A stretch of DNA of 13,064 bases from JAEZFI01 sp044508215. GTDB lineage: Bacteria > Actinomycetota > Acidimicrobiia > Acidimicrobiales > Microtrichaceae. Made by a program: the position numbers and the translations under genes. Below the pieces are notes generated by a model, which made no database searches, was not told the origin of the DNA, and saw only the letters and a program-made list of their open reading frames with translations. Of the stretch, positions 5,951-12,501 are shown piece after piece; the stretch's first letter is position 1; the number at the start of each line of letters is the position of its first letter. The stretch covers positions 1 through 13,064 of the forward strand of contig JBIQID010000089.1 in the NCBI GenBank assembly GCA_044508215.1, read 5' to 3'.

Positions 5951-6255
5951 AGGATGACGGCCTCCGAGAGCACTTCGTCTCGCAGCCGCTCCCTCAGCGA
6001 GTCCGGCGTGCCGACGTCGACCTTCACCCCCAGAACTTCCTCGAGCTCGGCGCCGATGGAGAGGATCTCGATTGGTCGTGCTCCTGGGACGAGCTCGACA
6101 AGGAAGTCGATGTCGCTCCCCGGCCGCTCCTCGCCTCGGGCCACCGAACCGAAGATGGCGACCGACCGCCCGTGGTGGCGCGCCACGATGGCCTTGATCT
6201 CGTCCCTGTGGGACTCGACCAGCTCTCGAAGTGGCCGCATCGCTACGTCCGACAT
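5947..6255 (-). CDS. mntA: MntA-like nucleotidyltransferase antitoxin
   Basis: The 102-residue product is a minimal nucleotidyltransferase. The family signature GS-x10-DxD is intact: G36-S37 (FGSVARGEERPGS) then D48-I-D50, which coordinate Mg-ATP. In studied pairs MntA transfers AMP to the HepT motif tyrosine and so neutralises it. ATG 6255 is used; ATG 6240 (MRPLREL) is an alternative. No clear ribosome site precedes it, so a leaderless message is possible. It overlaps hepT and precedes it, the usual order. Its upstream DNA runs into the inverted higA remnant at 6300-6377, so its promoter must lie in the ~45 bp between them or in the remnant. Confidence 0.9.
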   Translation of the reverse strand: MSDVAMRPLRELVESHRDEIKAIVARHHGRSVAIFGSVARGEERPGSDIDFLVELVPGARPIEILSIGAELEEVLGVKVDVGTPDSLRERLRDEVLSEAVIL

Positions 6256-6299
6256 GCGAACAGCCTACGAGGACAAGTCTTGCCCGTCGGGGGCTGTTC

Positions 6300-6377
6300 G
6301 CCACCGGTGGCGAGATGCACATCGTCGTCACCTACCCCGACGGCGGCCCCGTCGAGCTGCTCGTCGAAGACAGGTGA
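6300..6377 (+). pseudogene. 3' remnant of a second higA
   Basis: The 25 codons plus stop encode exactly the same residues as codons 106-130 of the higA at 2052-2444, from ATGGEMHIVV to VEDR. Seven nucleotides differ, all at third codon positions and all silent. Upstream the similarity fades within a few codons (GLF) and there is no start or helix-turn-helix, so it is a truncated gene. The downstream third gene of the element A operon is not present. Confidence 0.9.
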
Positions 6378-6452
6378 CGACGCAGGGCGCAGCTCATCGG
6401 GCCGTCGGCGGCCTCACCAGCAGACTGACGAGTTGCGCCTCCCTGAACGACG

Positions 6453-6476
6453 GAGCCCCTGCCGAAGCAGGGGCTC
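6453..6476 (-). terminator. Terminator downstream of tRNA-Arg
   Basis: The 10-bp stem GAGCCCCTGC/GCAGGGGCTC closes a TTCG loop (minus strand) and begins 9 nt past the tRNA 3' end. Only a weak T-rich tail follows. The same hairpin, slightly shortened, is at 1387-1404. Confidence 0.75.
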
Positions 6477-6484
6477 GAGTTCAG

Positions 6485-6558
6485 CGCGCTCGGAGGGACT
6501 CGAACCCCCAACCTTCTGATCCGTAGTCAGATGCTCTATCCAATTGAGCTACGAGCGC
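6485..6558 (-). tRNA. tRNA-Arg(ACG)
   Basis: The minus strand folds as a full cloverleaf: acceptor GCGCTCG with CGAGCGC, D arm GCTC/GAGC, anticodon stem TCTGA/TCAGA around loop CTACGGA (anticodon ACG), T loop TTCGAGT, and discriminator G; CCA is not encoded. ACG, with inosine at the wobble position, reads most CGN arginine codons, so this is an important housekeeping tRNA. It is the integration target of the island; its 3' half is repeated at 5450-5498 and 1417-1462. Confidence 0.97.
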
Positions 6559-6584
6559 AGGGACGTCTGAGACTACCGACGCGA

Positions 6585-6639
6585 CGAGGGCACGGCCAGA
6601 CGGATCCACCCTGGGATGGAGCCGCCCGCCGTGCCCTCG
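6585..6639 (-). terminator. Long hairpin, probable terminator of the Rpf-like gene
   Basis: A perfect 12-bp stem, CGAGGGCACGGC (6585-6596) with GCCGTGCCCTCG (6628-6639), encloses a 31-nt loop that contains a smaller ATCC/GGAT pairing. It begins 20 nt after the minus-strand stop at 6660 and lies before tRNA-Arg. There is no T run, as is common for terminators in high-GC actinobacteria. Confidence 0.6.
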
Positions 6640-6659
6640 AGCGTCAGCGGAAGTTCGGG

Positions 6660-7073
6660 TCAGCGAGCCCGACGGCCGCACACGGGCCAGCTGGTCCAGC
6701 CGGTCTGGCTCCAGAGCGCACGGGCCATGGCGTCCTGCACGTAGGCAGGGGCGTGCGCCGGGTCGTGGCCGACGTAGGCGGGGAGGAAGCGACGAGCTGT
6801 CGAGTCCCAGGTGGCACGGGAGAACTGGTACGCACCCCGGTAGGTGCCGCTGCGGGAGACGGCGCCGTAGTTGCCGTGCGACTCGCAGTTGCGCAGTCGC
6901 TCGAGCGTGGCGTCGCTGGGCGCACCGGGCTGGGAGACCCCGACGTGGTGGACCGCCGAGACGTGCTGCACGAACGCTGCCTTCTCTGCCGGCGTGCAGG
7001 CGGCCAGGGCGACGCCGACGGCGGCGATGGCCATGACTGCGAACGCGCGCGCGGGACGGGGGGTTGTCTTCAC
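6660..7073 (-). CDS. Resuscitation-promoting-factor-like transglycosylase lipoprotein
   Basis: The 137-residue protein starts at GTG 7073, with AGGAGG 9 nt upstream. A basic N-terminus and hydrophobic helix (about 10-24) end in the lipobox LAAC, with C26 the lipidated cysteine. The C-terminal Rpf domain (about 57-134) has CESHGNYGAV with catalytic glutamate E64, then GTYRGAYQFSRATWDS, and ends WPVCG; C63 and C132 are the usual disulfide pair. Rpf proteins cleave the glycan strands of peptidoglycan and promote regrowth of dormant actinobacteria. Here it should be anchored outside the membrane. It is a single-domain form without LysM or G5. It has an unusually long upstream non-coding region containing several hairpins. 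Confidence 0.92.
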   Translation of the reverse strand: MKTTPRPARAFAVMAIAAVGVALAACTPAEKAAFVQHVSAVHHVGVSQPGAPSDATLERLRNCESHGNYGAVSRSGTYRGAYQFSRATWDSTARRFLPAYVGHDPAHAPAYVQDAMARALWSQTGWTSWPVCGRRAR

Positions 7074-7400
7074 TGGGACGGTCCTCCTGTGAGGGGATCA
7101 GCCCGAGGGTCCGGGCCGGTTGGGGGGAAGAGAGGTCTGACCTCCGCGCAGCGCGTCACCGGACCTGGTGGTCGTCGTCCGGTGAGGGGCTGGGGATCGG
7201 GTCTGAGCCGCCGTGTATGTCCTCGAAGTGCTTTCAAGTGTTACGGGGACCGCAACACGATTGCAACATTTTGGCCGTGCCCTGCGTCACGCGGATCTGA
7301 CGGGTCGTCAGATCGTCGATGTCAAGGCATCGACCAGATTCCGGCAGGGCGCATGTCGAAATGTTCAACCCGGCGTGCTGAGGACGGGCCGGAAAACGCT
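7074..7400 (-). promoter_or_regulatory. Long upstream region of the Rpf-like gene with stem-loops
   Basis: About 330 bp without a credible gene. It holds a hairpin TCACCGGAC/GTCCGGTGA (7156-7164 with 7177-7185) and two abutting perfect hairpins, GATCTGACG/CGTCAGATC (7294-7314) and GTCGATG/CATCGAC (7315-7334). On the minus strand TTGCAA near 7260 followed by a GTAACA-like box could be a promoter, giving a leader of roughly 160 nt. rpf genes in other actinobacteria are often controlled by c-di-AMP riboswitches, but I cannot see that conserved core here. The function of these structures is open. Confidence 0.4.
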
Positions 7401-7426
7401 TCGAGGGACCCCGCAGGGTCCCTCGA
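7401..7426 (-). terminator. Intrinsic terminator of tRNA-Ser(GCT)
   Basis: The 11-bp perfect stem TCGAGGGACCC/GGGTCCCTCGA closes a 4-nt loop and is followed on the minus strand by AGCGTTTTCC, a short T tract. It begins 6 nt after the tRNA 3' end. Confidence 0.85.
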
Positions 7427-7432
7427 TCACGG

Positions 7433-7519
7433 CGGAGAGGGTGGGATTCGAACCCACGGAAGGTTGCCCTTCACCTCCTTAGCAGGGAGGCCCGATCGGC
7501 CTGACTCCGGCACCTCTCC
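7433..7519 (-). tRNA. tRNA-Ser(GCT)
   Basis: Minus-strand cloverleaf with a long variable arm, as expected for serine. Acceptor GGAGAGG pairs with CCTCTCC; anticodon stem CCTCC/GGAGG encloses CTGCTAA (anticodon GCT, reading AGC and AGU); T loop TTCGAAT; discriminator G; no encoded CCA. A terminator follows at once. Confidence 0.96.
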
Positions 7520-7650
7520 AGTTGTCTCGCCCACCGTGGCTGGGCTGGTGCCCGGCCCGGAGGCGCGAGTCCGCAGCATACCGAAGTGCTCGGAACGCGG
7601 TCGATGGCCCAGCGGCCAGCGGTCCAGGCGCCGGCTCAGGGCCGCCGGTC

Positions 7651-9903
7651 TCAGTGGCGTGCCGTCGAAGGGGCGAGGCGGGAGAGCGGCGGCGCGACCC
7701 AGGACCAACGGGGGATGTTGTGCGCCGAGATCGGCGTCGACAGGAGGAACCCCTGCGCGAAGTCGCACCCCAGCTCGGCCAGGAGGGCGTAGGTCTCGGG
7801 ATGGTCGACGCCCTCGACCGTCACCTTCATCCCCAGCGCGTGGCCCAGTTCGATCGTCGCACGGAGGATGGTCTCGGCCGTCTCGTCGGTGGGTGCGGCG
7901 AGCCCGAACGACTTGTCGAGCTTCACCTCGTGGGGCCCCAGCTCACGAAGCTGCGACAGCGACGACGACCCGGTTCCGAAGTCGTCGAGCGCCACGATGT
8001 AGCCGCGCTCACGCAGGCGGCCCACGGCGTCGTTGGTCCGTTCCCGCACCTGAGTCGCCAGCGTCTCGGGAACCTCGACGTGGAGCGCAGAGCGGTCGAG
8101 GCCGTGGCGGCGGACGGCCCGGTCGAGCCGATCGGCCAGCTCCGGGTCCGTGAGGTCGTCGCCGCAGAGGTTCACCGCCACGAACGCGTCGGAGTGGTCT
8201 CGGCGCCAGCCGGCGCACGCCGCACACGCCGCCTCGACGACCATGTCGGTCAGCTCCCGGCCTCGACCCGTCCGCATCAGCACGTCGAGGAACGCGTCCG
8301 GTGCCAGCATCCCGAGCCGGGGGTGGCGCCACCGCACCAGGGCCTCGGCGCCGGCGAGTCGCCCTTCGGCCACCGACACGAGCGGCTGGAACCTCAGCAC
8401 GAACTCATCGGCGAACGACACGCGCCGGGCCTCCGCTGCGAGCTGGTACTCGCCGGTGACCACGGGGTCGAAGGCCCGGTCGTACTCGACGATGCCGGCG
8501 CGCTCGCTCTTCGCCCGGTACATGGCGATGTCGGCGTGGCGCAGCAGTGTCTCTGCGTGCTCGCCGTGGCGGGGGAACTCGGCGATGCCGATCGACGCCT
8601 CGAGGTCGATCACCGCGAGGTGCAGGTCGAAGGGACGCCGCATCTCCCGGCCGAGAGCGTGGGCGACCTTCCTCGCCGCCTTCGCGTCGTGGCCGGGCAG
8701 CAGCCACACGAACTCATCGCCGCCGAGTCGGGCGAGCACCCCGCCGGGCGGAAGGACCTGCTCGGCTCGCCGGGCGAACATCTCGAGCAGCCGGTCGCCG
8801 GTCTCGTGCCCGAAGATGTCGTTGACCTCCTTGAAGCGGTCGAGGTCGAGCAGCATCACCGATGCCGGAGCGCCGCCCTGCTCGATCAGGTCCTCGAGCC
8901 GCTTGCGGAGGTGGCGACGGTTCGCGAGTCCGGTGAGCTCGTCGGTCATGGCCTGGTGCCTCGCCGCCAGCAGACCGGTGAGGTCGCGAGCCGTCATCCG
9001 CATCCGGGCGATGCAGATCCCGACCGTCCCCACGGCGAGGCAGCTCGTGACCCAATGGAACGAGCCGGGCAGGACGAGGACGCCGAGGGCGATCGCCGCG
9101 AACGCGGTCGACAGCGCAGCGGAGGCAGCGGGTGCGGTGGGAGGTTCTGGCTCGGGGTCGTCCAGGGAGACGCTGCGGGCGATCAGGCCGGCACCGAGCA
9201 GCCAGCCGAGCGCGCCCGGCTCACCCAGCTCGTAGCCGCTCCCGAACAGGCCCAACGCGTAGTGCATGTCGGCGATCGCCATGGTCGAGAACGCCGCCAG
9301 GAGCACCCACATCGTCCTGCCACACCGCCCGTGGTGGAGCGCGATCGCCCCGCAGATCACCGCGACGAGAACGATGTCGAGGCAGGGATACAGGAGAGCG
9401 GTCAGCGTGGTCGCCACCTGCTGGTCCTGCACGACCACGAGCACCACCGAACCGATCGTCGCCGTTCCGAGGACCGCCACCCAACCGTCGACCCAGAGGT
9501 AGGCCGACCGTCGGCGCAGGCCCGAGCGGACCCGGCAGACCACGCCCACGACCATCAGCGGGTAGTAGGCGAGGAACCAGACGTCGGACCACGACGGGCC
9601 GGTCACGACCTGCCCGTCCATCCGCACCCACAGGGCGAAGCCCGCAGCCCAGGCCAGCAGTGCGAGCGTGATCATGTTCGACGACGTGCGGGCGCTGCCG
9701 CTTGTAGGGCGGGCCGCCATCACCACGCCCGCCGCAGCGATGTAGGCGACGACCAGTCCAGCCGACTGGACCGTGGCCCCGAGCTCCTCGGACCAGAAGA
9801 AGGTGGCGACCGCGGTTGTGACCGTCGAGGCTGCGAACGTCGCCCAGGAGGCGGCAAGCAGCAGCCCCGTGTGGGCGCGTCGGGTCGCGACGGTGACGGT
9901 CAC
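7651..9903 (-). CDS. Membrane GGDEF-EAL cyclic-di-GMP protein
   Basis: The 750-residue protein starts at GTG 9903. The first ~300 residues hold roughly nine or ten hydrophobic helices and no recognised sensor domain. A GGDEF domain follows (about 319-480) with DELTGLANRRHL, DLDRFKEVND and an intact GGDEF at 394-398; no RxxD inhibitory site lies five residues before it. The EAL domain (about 490-735) has EALVRW (520-525), an Asn in VAVNLCG, EVPE in place of the common EITE, DDFGTGSSS (640-648), a KLD lysine, VEGVD and DFAQGF. All metal and catalytic positions I can check are present, so it could both make and break c-di-GMP. Which activity dominates is not readable. It stands alone between two tRNA-Ser genes. 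Confidence 0.95.
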   Translation of the reverse strand: MTVTVATRRAHTGLLLAASWATFAASTVTTAVATFFWSEELGATVQSAGLVVAYIAAAGVVMAARPTSGSARTSSNMITLALLAWAAGFALWVRMDGQVVTGPSWSDVWFLAYYPLMVVGVVCRVRSGLRRRSAYLWVDGWVAVLGTATIGSVVLVVVQDQQVATTLTALLYPCLDIVLVAVICGAIALHHGRCGRTMWVLLAAFSTMAIADMHYALGLFGSGYELGEPGALGWLLGAGLIARSVSLDDPEPEPPTAPAASAALSTAFAAIALGVLVLPGSFHWVTSCLAVGTVGICIARMRMTARDLTGLLAARHQAMTDELTGLANRRHLRKRLEDLIEQGGAPASVMLLDLDRFKEVNDIFGHETGDRLLEMFARRAEQVLPPGGVLARLGGDEFVWLLPGHDAKAARKVAHALGREMRRPFDLHLAVIDLEASIGIAEFPRHGEHAETLLRHADIAMYRAKSERAGIVEYDRAFDPVVTGEYQLAAEARRVSFADEFVLRFQPLVSVAEGRLAGAEALVRWRHPRLGMLAPDAFLDVLMRTGRGRELTDMVVEAACAACAGWRRDHSDAFVAVNLCGDDLTDPELADRLDRAVRRHGLDRSALHVEVPETLATQVRERTNDAVGRLRERGYIVALDDFGTGSSSLSQLRELGPHEVKLDKSFGLAAPTDETAETILRATIELGHALGMKVTVEGVDHPETYALLAELGCDFAQGFLLSTPISAHNIPRWSWVAPPLSRLAPSTARH

Positions 9904-9996
9904 ATGCCCGACATCGGCACGTCAGCCTGAGTGCTGAAACTTCGACGTTCCGCGCTCAGGGCGCGGGTCGCGCCAGCAACCACCGAAGACGTTGAG

Positions 9997-10081
9997 CGGA
10001 GGGAGGGGGATTCGAACCCCCGGAGGGTTGCCCCTCGACGGTTTTCAAGACCGTTGCAATCGTCCGCTCTGCCATCCCTCC
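9997..10081 (-). tRNA. tRNA-Ser(TGA)
   Basis: Minus-strand cloverleaf with a long variable arm. Acceptor GGAGGGA pairs with TCCCTCC; anticodon stem ACGGT/ACCGT encloses CTTGAAA (anticodon TGA, reading UCA and related codons); T loop TTCGAAT; discriminator G; no encoded CCA. Located 94 bp upstream of the GGDEF-EAL gene's start, in the same orientation. Confidence 0.96.
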
Positions 10082-10103
10082 GGCGGCGATGCTACCGGTG
10101 GGC

Positions 10104-10325
10104 TCAGCCGTCGAGGTCAGGCGCCGGAGGATCGGTGAGGTCCGGCACCGGGGGATCCTGCGGGTCGGCGATCGGCGGCCCCGTCGGCTCGGGCCCGGGA
10201 TCGGGCGCTGGCTGGGGTCCCGGATCCGGCCCCGGCGGCGTCGGCTCGGGGGAGGGGTCGGGCTGCGGGACGGTCGGGTCGGGCGGCACGCTCACGGCAC
10301 CTCGGTACCCGCCATCCGCCCTCGG
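10104..10325 (-). CDS. C-terminal Pro/Asp-rich tail of a protein interrupted by the assembly gap
   Basis: The frame is open from the gap edge (10325) to a TGA at 10104-10106. It reads PRADGGYRGAVSVPPDP, then about 60 residues of repeating Pro-Asp/Pro-Glu/Gly motifs such as PDPGPQPAPDPGPEP, ending PDLDG. GTG 10295 could be an internal start, but the sense-like residues before it suggest the body of the protein lies in the missing sequence. Such tails are common at the ends of secreted or cell-wall-spanning actinobacterial proteins. The GC-rich repeats may have caused the assembly break. Function unknown. Confidence 0.55.
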   Translation of the reverse strand, partial: PRADGGYRGAVSVPPDPTVPQPDPSPEPTPPGPDPGPQPAPDPGPEPTGPPIADPQDPPVPDLTDPPAPDLDG

Positions 10326-10425
10326 NNNNNNNNNNNNNNNNNNNNNNNNNNNNNNNNNNNNNNNNNNNNNNNNNNNNNNNNNNNNNNNNNNNNNNNNNNN
10401 NNNNNNNNNNNNNNNNNNNNNNNNN
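10326..10425. other. Assembly gap (100 N)
   Basis: Exactly 100 N, the usual placeholder for a scaffold join of unknown length. The neighbouring gene at 10104-10325 is cut by it, and the order and distance of what lies on either side rest on scaffolding only. Confidence 0.99.
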
Positions 10426-10434
10426 AGACCGACG

Positions 10435-11373
10435 TCAGGTCACGCGTGCACGGAGCGACTCGACCCACGCCGCGGCCTCGACCGCGGCGACGTCGCGCTC
10501 GGCACGACGGGCTTCGCTGCCGTTCCCGGCGGCCGGGTACGAGCCGAGGAACTTCACGTCGGCCTGCTTCGCCTTGAGGGCACGCAGGCAATCCGCGACC
10601 ACCTCGTCGGCGACGTGGCCCTCGAGGTCGATGACAAAGCAGTAGTCGCCAAGGCGGTTCTTCGTCGGACGGCTGAGCAGCAGGGTCAGGTTGATCCGGC
10701 GGGCGGCGAACTCCTGGAGGATCGCGAGGAGCGAGCCGGGGGCGTCCGCCCGCTGGAACACCACGATGGAGGTCTTGTCGTGCCCGGTGGGCGCGGGCAC
10801 GCCGTCGCGTGCGACCACGGCGAAACGGGTCTGGTTCTCGGGGTGGTCCTCGATGCCGGGGGCGAGGACCTCGAGCCCGTAGACCTCAGCGGCGCGCAGG
10901 TTCGCGATCGCGGCGGTGCGCCCGTCAGTGCTCTGCGAGGCCGTCAGCGCGGCCTCGGCTGTCGACGCCGCCACGGTGGGAAGGGCCGACGACACGTTCG
11001 AGCGCAGCCATCGGTGGCACTGCGCCCACGCGACGGGGATCGAGTGGACCGCCTCCACATCAGCGATCTGCGTGCCGGCGGGCGCCACCAGGTTCATGTG
11101 GACCGGAAGGAGGAGCTCGCGCTGCACCACCAGGTCGACGTCGAAAGCGAGCGTGTCGACCGCCACGTTGACCGTGCCCTCGATCGCGTTCTCCACGGCG
11201 ACCACCCCGAGGTCGGCGGCGCCTTCCTGCACGGCGAACAGCACGTCGGGCATGGATGCGAGCGGGACCAGCTCACCTTCGGCGAGGTCCGGTTGGGTCA
11301 GGAGGACCTCCTCGGTGAACGTCCCCTCGGGCCCCAGGTAGGCGACTCGCGGCGGCTTCGAGGGATGGTCCAT
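10435..11373 (-). CDS. pheA: Prephenate dehydratase
   Basis: The 312-residue enzyme converts prephenate to phenylpyruvate in phenylalanine synthesis. Start ATG 11373 is chosen because the family begins a few residues before RVAYLGPEGTFTEE. Catalytic-domain motifs are AVENAIEGTVNVAVDTL (59-75), HSIPVAWAQCHRWL (110-123) and the essential TRF (182-184). A C-terminal ACT domain (about 200-280) should sense phenylalanine: APGSLLAIL replaces the usual GALV type, and the ESRP motif reads LSRP (233-236), lacking its glutamate. No chorismate mutase domain is fused. The gene follows the desaturase by 44 bp on the same strand and may be co-transcribed. The stop lies just inside the assembly gap. Confidence 0.95.
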   Translation of the reverse strand: MDHPSKPPRVAYLGPEGTFTEEVLLTQPDLAEGELVPLASMPDVLFAVQEGAADLGVVAVENAIEGTVNVAVDTLAFDVDLVVQRELLLPVHMNLVAPAGTQIADVEAVHSIPVAWAQCHRWLRSNVSSALPTVAASTAEAALTASQSTDGRTAAIANLRAAEVYGLEVLAPGIEDHPENQTRFAVVARDGVPAPTGHDKTSIVVFQRADAPGSLLAILQEFAARRINLTLLLSRPTKNRLGDYCFVIDLEGHVADEVVADCLRALKAKQADVKFLGSYPAAGNGSEARRAERDVAAVEAAAWVESLRARVT

Positions 11374-11417
11374 CAGGCCAACGTACCCGGCGCTCCCCCG
11401 AGGGCCGGCGGAGATCC

Positions 11418-12428
11418 TCAGCCGGCGGAGCCCGCCGCGGGATCGGGGCGGCTCGACGCCCGCCGCCACAGCGCCCAGTAGCTGGGGTACTCGAGGCGAG
11501 GGTCGATCCACCCGGCCTTCACCAGCTCGTCGTGGAACCGGGGCAGGTGGCTGAACGGCACGCCGATGTCGACGTGGTGGGCGAGGTGCCAACCGGTGTT
11601 GAACGGCACCATCCAGAACCTGGCCCAGAACCCCTGGCGCACGTGGTGGGTGGTCAGCCGGCGGTCCTCCGAGCGCTGCATCCCACCGTGCTCGGCGATC
11701 GCCCGCAGGCGGTTCAGCACCCGCCACACCGTCATCCACGGCAGCAGCCAGAGGAGCGGCCAGGCCAACGGGTAGCCGGCGACCGCGAACCCGAGGAAGA
11801 TCACCGCCTGCACCGCCATGATCCGGGCGGCAACGCTGCGGGCGGTGGGCGACCGGAACGCGAGGAGCAACGCCTTCAAGTTCTTCCAGCCCGAGTTCCC
11901 GAAGGCGTCACGCCGCAGCTTGCGGTGCCACGACGCCCGGGTGATCGGGTACCCGGCGTACAGGCCCATGTCGGGCTCGTTCGGGCCGAACTCCTCCTTG
12001 TGGTGCGCCATGTGGCCACGCCGGTAGGCGACGAGCGGCACGAACCCGGGATAGGCGACGAGCCACGTCCCCACCCAGTCGTTGAGCGAGCGGTTCGAGA
12101 AGAGCAGGCGGTGCGCCGCCTCGTGTCCGAGGATGGAGAATCGCGCGTGGGCACGGCCCATCAGGAAGAACGCAGCCACCCACGCCACCGGGTGGTGGGT
12201 CCACAGCGCGAGGGCGATCACCCCGGCCGACTGCACCCACAGGCCCGCCACGTGGAACGCGTTCCGCACGTCGGGGATGCGCCGCAGGTCGTCCCGCAGG
12301 GCCCCGACGGGCCGGCCACGCTCGTTCAGCGTCTGGGTCGGGAGTGCCTCGTGGAGGAGCGACGGGTCGGGCAGCATCGTGCCCGGCTGGGTCGGCGGCC
12401 CGGGTCGGCTCGTGACGGTCGCAGCCAT
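11418..12428 (-). CDS. Membrane fatty acid desaturase
   Basis: The 336-residue protein starts at ATG 12428. It has the three histidine boxes of membrane di-iron desaturases and hydroxylases: GHEAAH (H102, H106), HMAHH (H139, H142, H143) and HLAHH (H281, H284, H285). Hydrophobic segments lie at about 60-78, 80-95, 118-135 and 200-232. The family inserts double bonds, or hydroxyl groups, into acyl chains or related lipids; the substrate is not determinable here. No electron-carrier domain is fused. Upstream, TTGGAA and TAAGTT form a candidate promoter that would give a near-leaderless message. It shares this region with a divergent PaaX-like regulator. Confidence 0.93.
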   Translation of the reverse strand: MAATVTSRPGPPTQPGTMLPDPSLLHEALPTQTLNERGRPVGALRDDLRRIPDVRNAFHVAGLWVQSAGVIALALWTHHPVAWVAAFFLMGRAHARFSILGHEAAHRLLFSNRSLNDWVGTWLVAYPGFVPLVAYRRGHMAHHKEEFGPNEPDMGLYAGYPITRASWHRKLRRDAFGNSGWKNLKALLLAFRSPTARSVAARIMAVQAVIFLGFAVAGYPLAWPLLWLLPWMTVWRVLNRLRAIAEHGGMQRSEDRRLTTHHVRQGFWARFWMVPFNTGWHLAHHVDIGVPFSHLPRFHDELVKAGWIDPRLEYPSYWALWRRASSRPDPAAGSAG

Positions 12429-12434
12429 GCCATC

Positions 12435-12463
12435 AACTTACACTTCCTCGACGGCTGTTCCAA
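12435..12463 (-). promoter_or_regulatory. Candidate desaturase promoter
   Basis: On the minus strand TTGGAA (12463-12458) and TAAGTT (12440-12435) are separated by 17 bp and the -10 ends 6 nt before the ATG. Transcription would begin at or next to the start codon, as is frequent in actinobacteria. The boxes match the consensus only partly. Confidence 0.4.
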
Positions 12464-12501
12464 GAGTGTGACGACACCCCACTTGCTGCCAGACTGACGG
12501 G

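Larger units (their letters stand above)
5452..6532. mobile_element. Integrative element B remnant (about 1 kb) beside tRNA-Arg
   Basis: It is bounded by the identical tRNA 3'-half repeats at 5450-5498 and 6484-6532. It shares the left end of element A (5499-5602) and the 3' end of higA, but has no integrase or excisionase. Its only complete genes are mntA and hepT. It is probably a deletion derivative, or a passenger mobilised by the integrase of element A. Confidence 0.75.

Noticed and set aside
5951..6331. Upstream extension of hepT
   Set aside because: It is out of frame over mntA on the same strand and then antisense to the higA remnant, so it is a shadow.
7074..7260. A c-di-AMP (ydaO) riboswitch upstream of the Rpf gene
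   Set aside because: The position is right for the class, but its conserved sequence blocks are not recognisable by eye; a covariance-model search would decide.
7522..9930. An 802-codon open frame on the plus strand
   Set aside because: It lies antisense to the GGDEF-EAL gene, has Arg/His/Asp/Gly-rich composition without domains, and arises from high-GC third positions of the true gene.
11532..12497. A 321-codon plus-strand frame
   Set aside because: It is the antisense shadow of the desaturase, whose three histidine boxes are on the minus strand.
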